A stretch of 8,079 nucleotides of DNA, from positions 1 to 8,079 of the forward strand of contig JAGNNB010000125.1 of the NCBI GenBank assembly GCA_017990865.1, in the 5' to 3' direction. Origin of the DNA: Lysobacteraceae bacterium (GTDB lineage: Bacteria > Pseudomonadota > Gammaproteobacteria > Xanthomonadales > Xanthomonadaceae). A program made the position numbers and the translations under genes. The notes below the pieces were generated by a model that made no database searches, was not told the DNA's origin, and saw only the letters and a program-made list of their open reading frames with translations. Shown here piece after piece: positions 5,659 to 8,079 of this stretch (position 1 is its first letter; every line of letters starts with the position of its first letter).

Positions 5659-7929
5659 TTACTGCTCTTTTTCCAGATAGCGGGTCGAGAAGAACTCATC
5701 GCCCAGGCCGGTATTGGCCTTGAAGCTCTCGAACTTCACCAGCGTGGTATGGCCGGTCTGGTGATTGCGCACCTTCACGCTCATCGCCTGCCATTTACCC
5801 GGCGCGCCGTCGATCTGGCGCACGTCGGCGTTCTCCAGGGTTTTGAGCAGCCGGCCGGCGGCGTCGTAGAAGTCGACCTTCAGCGCGACGAAGCTGTCCT
5901 TGGCGATCCAACTCACGCGCTTGGAATAGCCCGAATCGCCGCCGATCTTGGCGCTGGCGGGTTTGGATTCGACCACGTAGACGGCTTTGCCGGCGATGGT
6001 GGCTTCGGGCTGCAGGGCGTGGGTCCAGTCTTCGGGCCGATGGCCGACGATGTCGCCGTACGAAAGATCGGTGCCGATGAAGCTGCTGCGCTTGTTGTTC
6101 GCGGCCAAGCGTCGCGCTTTTTTGGTCGCGGGCAGATAGACCCAGATGTCGTCGTCCTTGCCGGCATTTTCGATCAGCAGCGTGGCGGTGTTGCGCACGT
6201 CGCTGGGCGAGAGGAAGCGGATCATGCGCCGGTTCTGCACGCCGTCGGGCTGCATCTTGGTCACGCCGAGCGTCTTGCGCACGCGCTCCTGGCCGCCGCT
6301 GCTGACCAGACGAAACGTCGCTTCCGAACGCGAATCGGCGAAACGCGTGGCCTGATAGTTCCGGGTCATCACCGTCTGCGCGTCGAGCTGCGCGGCGTGA
6401 GCCGGCGCGTGCGTGGCCAGCGTCGTCGCCAGCAGCAGGGCGGCCGTCCCCGCGAGCGGTGCGCCCGCGCGGGCCTTGCCGCCGCCGAGCGCGAACGCGG
6501 GCCGGAAGGTCTTGAGCAGGGCGGGAATCAGAATCAAGGCGGAGGCGGCGCTGACGATCATGGACATGACGATGAGGATTCCGAACCAGATGTGGACGTA
6601 GAAACCGAAGGAGAACAACAGCACCGAATAGCCGCCGGCGATCGCCGAAGCGACGTAGACGATGGCTTTGCCGGCGGTCTGCATGGTTTCGCGCATGGCG
6701 AGGTCGAAATCGCCGAGGCCGACGTATTCCTCGCGGAAGCGGTAGAGCAGGTAAATCGCGTAGTCGGCGCCGATGCCGATCGCCATCGCCGAATTCACCG
6801 AATTGGGCGTGTTCAGCGGAATGCCGGTCAGGCCCATCACGCCGAAATTGACCAGCACGGTGAGCAACAGCGGCGCGGCGAGACAGAACCCCGCGGCCAG
6901 CGAGCGGAAAATCACCGTGCCGGCGATCAGCACCACCAGCATCATCTGCAGGATGTTGCGGATCTTGCCTTCGACCAGCGTCTCGCTCAGCGCGGAGGAC
7001 TGCGGCACGCTGCCGCCGATCTGCACGCGCACGCCTTTGGGCAACTGCGGCTGCAAGAAGGCGCGGATGTCCGCCACGACGTCGCCGGCGTAGCGGCTGC
7101 TGTCGTTCTTCATCCACACGATCAGATTCGCGTTCTTGTAGTCGTAATCGATATAGGGATCGAAATCGGTCGGCTGCCCCGACATCGAATACAGCAGCAG
7201 ATATTGCGATACCAGATCCTGCGAGGCGGGCAGGGTGTCGAACCCTTTGGCGCCGCCGTTGATCGAGCTGTTCATGCGCTTGAGCAGATCGACGATCGAC
7301 AGCGTCTTGCCGACATCGGGCAATGCCTCGATGTGGCGTTGCGTGCGCTCGATCAGCGCCAGCACCGCCGGGTCTTTCATCCGATCGATGCCGTCGCCGC
7401 GGAACACCACGTACAAGGTGTTGGTGCCGGCGAGATGCGCGTTGAGAAAACGGTCTTCCGCGCGAATATCGAGGTCGTCGGCGAAATAACTCTTGGTGGA
7501 ATTCTCGCGCTGCACGAAGCCCATCCCGATCGCGGCCAACGCGGCCAGTGCCAGAAAGCCGGCCAGGACCGCGCGATTGCGGCGCAGCACCAGATTCGTC
7601 AATCCGTCGGCGAACTTGCGCCACAGCCGCCCGGCGTTCGCTTTTTGCGTCGACGGCGGCGGCGCCGGCAGCAGGCTGCGCAGCGCGGGGATGAAGGTCA
7701 GCTCGATGACCATCGCGCTGACGATACCCAGGCCGGTAAAGATGCCGAAGGTGCGAATCGTCGCCACGTCGAAAGTGATCAGCGAGAAAAAGCCGAGCGT
7801 CGCGACGAGACCCGCGGTCAGCATCACCGGCGCCACCTTTGACAGCGATTCGACGATCGCGATGTCGTTCAAGGCCGCGCGTCCGGCCTCCGGCTGCGCC
7901 TGCGTCGCGCGGTCGTATTCTTCGTAATA
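5659..7929 (-). CDS. RND/MMPL permease fused to LolA-like domain, 5' end broken
   Basis: Residues are counted from the TTG codon at 7872, which is only a convenient marker. Family-like sequence continues to YYEEYDR (7912-7929). Residues 1-450 are the later part of an RND exporter. Two helices (about 14-34 and 43-64) and one at 98-118 are followed by a periplasmic loop (about 120-300) and five more helices. One of these carries GIGADYAIYLLYRFREEY, with D370 at the position of the proton-relay aspartate. After the last helix comes a basic linker (GGGKARAG, to 470), then a signal-like hydrophobic segment (473-494, ending AHAAQ). Residues 495-737 form a domain of the outer-membrane lipoprotein-sorting (LolA-like) type, with FLSPSDVRNTATLLIENAGKDDDIWVYLPATKKARRL. 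About four helices and the first periplasmic loop are missing, and the frame stops at 8035-8037. The gene may be frameshifted, rearranged, or badly read near the window edge. It likely exports a hydrophobic molecule with the adjacent barrel. Confidence 0.8.
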   Translation of the reverse strand, partial: YYEEYDRATQAQPEAGRAALNDIAIVESLSKVAPVMLTAGLVATLGFFSLITFDVATIRTFGIFTGLGIVSAMVIELTFIPALRSLLPAPPPSTQKANAGRLWRKFADGLTNLVLRRNRAVLAGFLALAALAAIGMGFVQRENSTKSYFADDLDIRAEDRFLNAHLAGTNTLYVVFRGDGIDRMKDPAVLALIERTQRHIEALPDVGKTLSIVDLLKRMNSSINGGAKGFDTLPASQDLVSQYLLLYSMSGQPTDFDPYIDYDYKNANLIVWMKNDSSRYAGDVVADIRAFLQPQLPKGVRVQIGGSVPQSSALSETLVEGKIRNILQMMLVVLIAGTVIFRSLAAGFCLAAPLLLTVLVNFGVMGLTGIPLNTPNSVNSAMAIGIGADYAIYLLYRFREEYVGLGDFDLAMRETMQTAGKAIVYVASAIAGGYSVLLFSFGFYVHIWFGILIVMSMIVSAASALILIPALLKTFRPAFALGGGKARAGAPLAGTAALLLATTLATHAPAHAAQLDAQTVMTRNYQATRFADSRSEATFRLVSSGGQERVRKTLGVTKMQPDGVQNRRMIRFLSPSDVRNTATLLIENAGKDDDIWVYLPATKKARRLAANNKRSSFIGTDLSYGDIVGHRPEDWTHALQPEATIAGKAVYVVESKPASAKIGGDSGYSKRVSWIAKDSFVALKVDFYDAAGRLLKTLENADVRQIDGAPGKWQAMSVKVRNHQTGHTTLVKFESFKANTGLGDEFFSTRYLEKEQ

Positions 7930-8079
7930 CGGCCTTACCTCGTGCGCCTGTGGTCGGCTTGCCTGCGATATCGCCTCGTCGGATCGGCCGCGGTCGGCCG
8001 CGATCGAACCCCGGCGTCGCGCTTCCCGGGTATTTCACCGCGCAGACGTCGCAGGGTTTGAGATGCGTTGGTTTCGTTC

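Noticed and set aside
5749..7842. 697-codon plus-strand open frame opposite the permease gene
   Set aside because: It mirrors the permease codons and is rich in H, Q, R, G and D runs without domains or a hydrophobic core. It is a shadow of the real minus-strand gene.
5795..8038. 747-codon minus-strand frame overlapping the permease in another frame
   Set aside because: The translation is arginine-rich low-complexity sequence, while the overlapping frame shows clear membrane helices and a LolA-like domain. Only its start, beyond 7930, could contain a frameshifted bit of permease, and that part did not look like one.

Overview
This GC-rich, densely coded window reads as a chromosomal segment of a gammaproteobacterium. 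It is most likely from the Xanthomonadales (Xanthomonas/Lysobacter-like). The basis is the gene order recX-alaS-csrA-tRNA-Ser, the protein sequences, and a pair of TTCA-loop palindromes of the REP type that are common in that group. The organism call is an inference from memory, not a search result.

Left part, plus strand (1-4262). This is the conserved housekeeping block: recX (RecA regulator), a 262-base spacer holding two oppositely oriented REP-like palindromes, alaS (alanyl-tRNA synthetase), csrA (global RNA-binding regulator) and a tRNA-Ser with GCU anticodon and encoded CCA. The csrA leader can fold into a hairpin with a GGA in its loop, 14 bases before a second GGA inside the ribosome binding site; this looks like an autoregulatory CsrA target. 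Just after the tRNA is a degenerate tandem array of a 15-base unit, then a strong intrinsic terminator at about 4229-4262.

Middle (4263-4404). This is a gene-free junction between convergent transcription units. It holds three short perfect inverted repeats.

Right part, minus strand (4405 to the window end). A two-gene unit encodes (i) an RND/MMPL-type inner-membrane permease fused in frame to a periplasmic LolA-like lipoprotein-sorting domain, and 6 bases downstream (ii) an outer-membrane beta-barrel with a signal peptide and a C-terminal aromatic residue. Together they look like an envelope-spanning export route for a hydrophobic substrate; the substrate cannot be read from the sequence. 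The upstream end of the permease is not intact: family-like sequence stops near 7929, the frame runs into a stop at 8035-8037, and about four transmembrane helices and the first periplasmic loop are missing. This could be a frameshifted or rearranged gene, or poor sequence near a contig edge.
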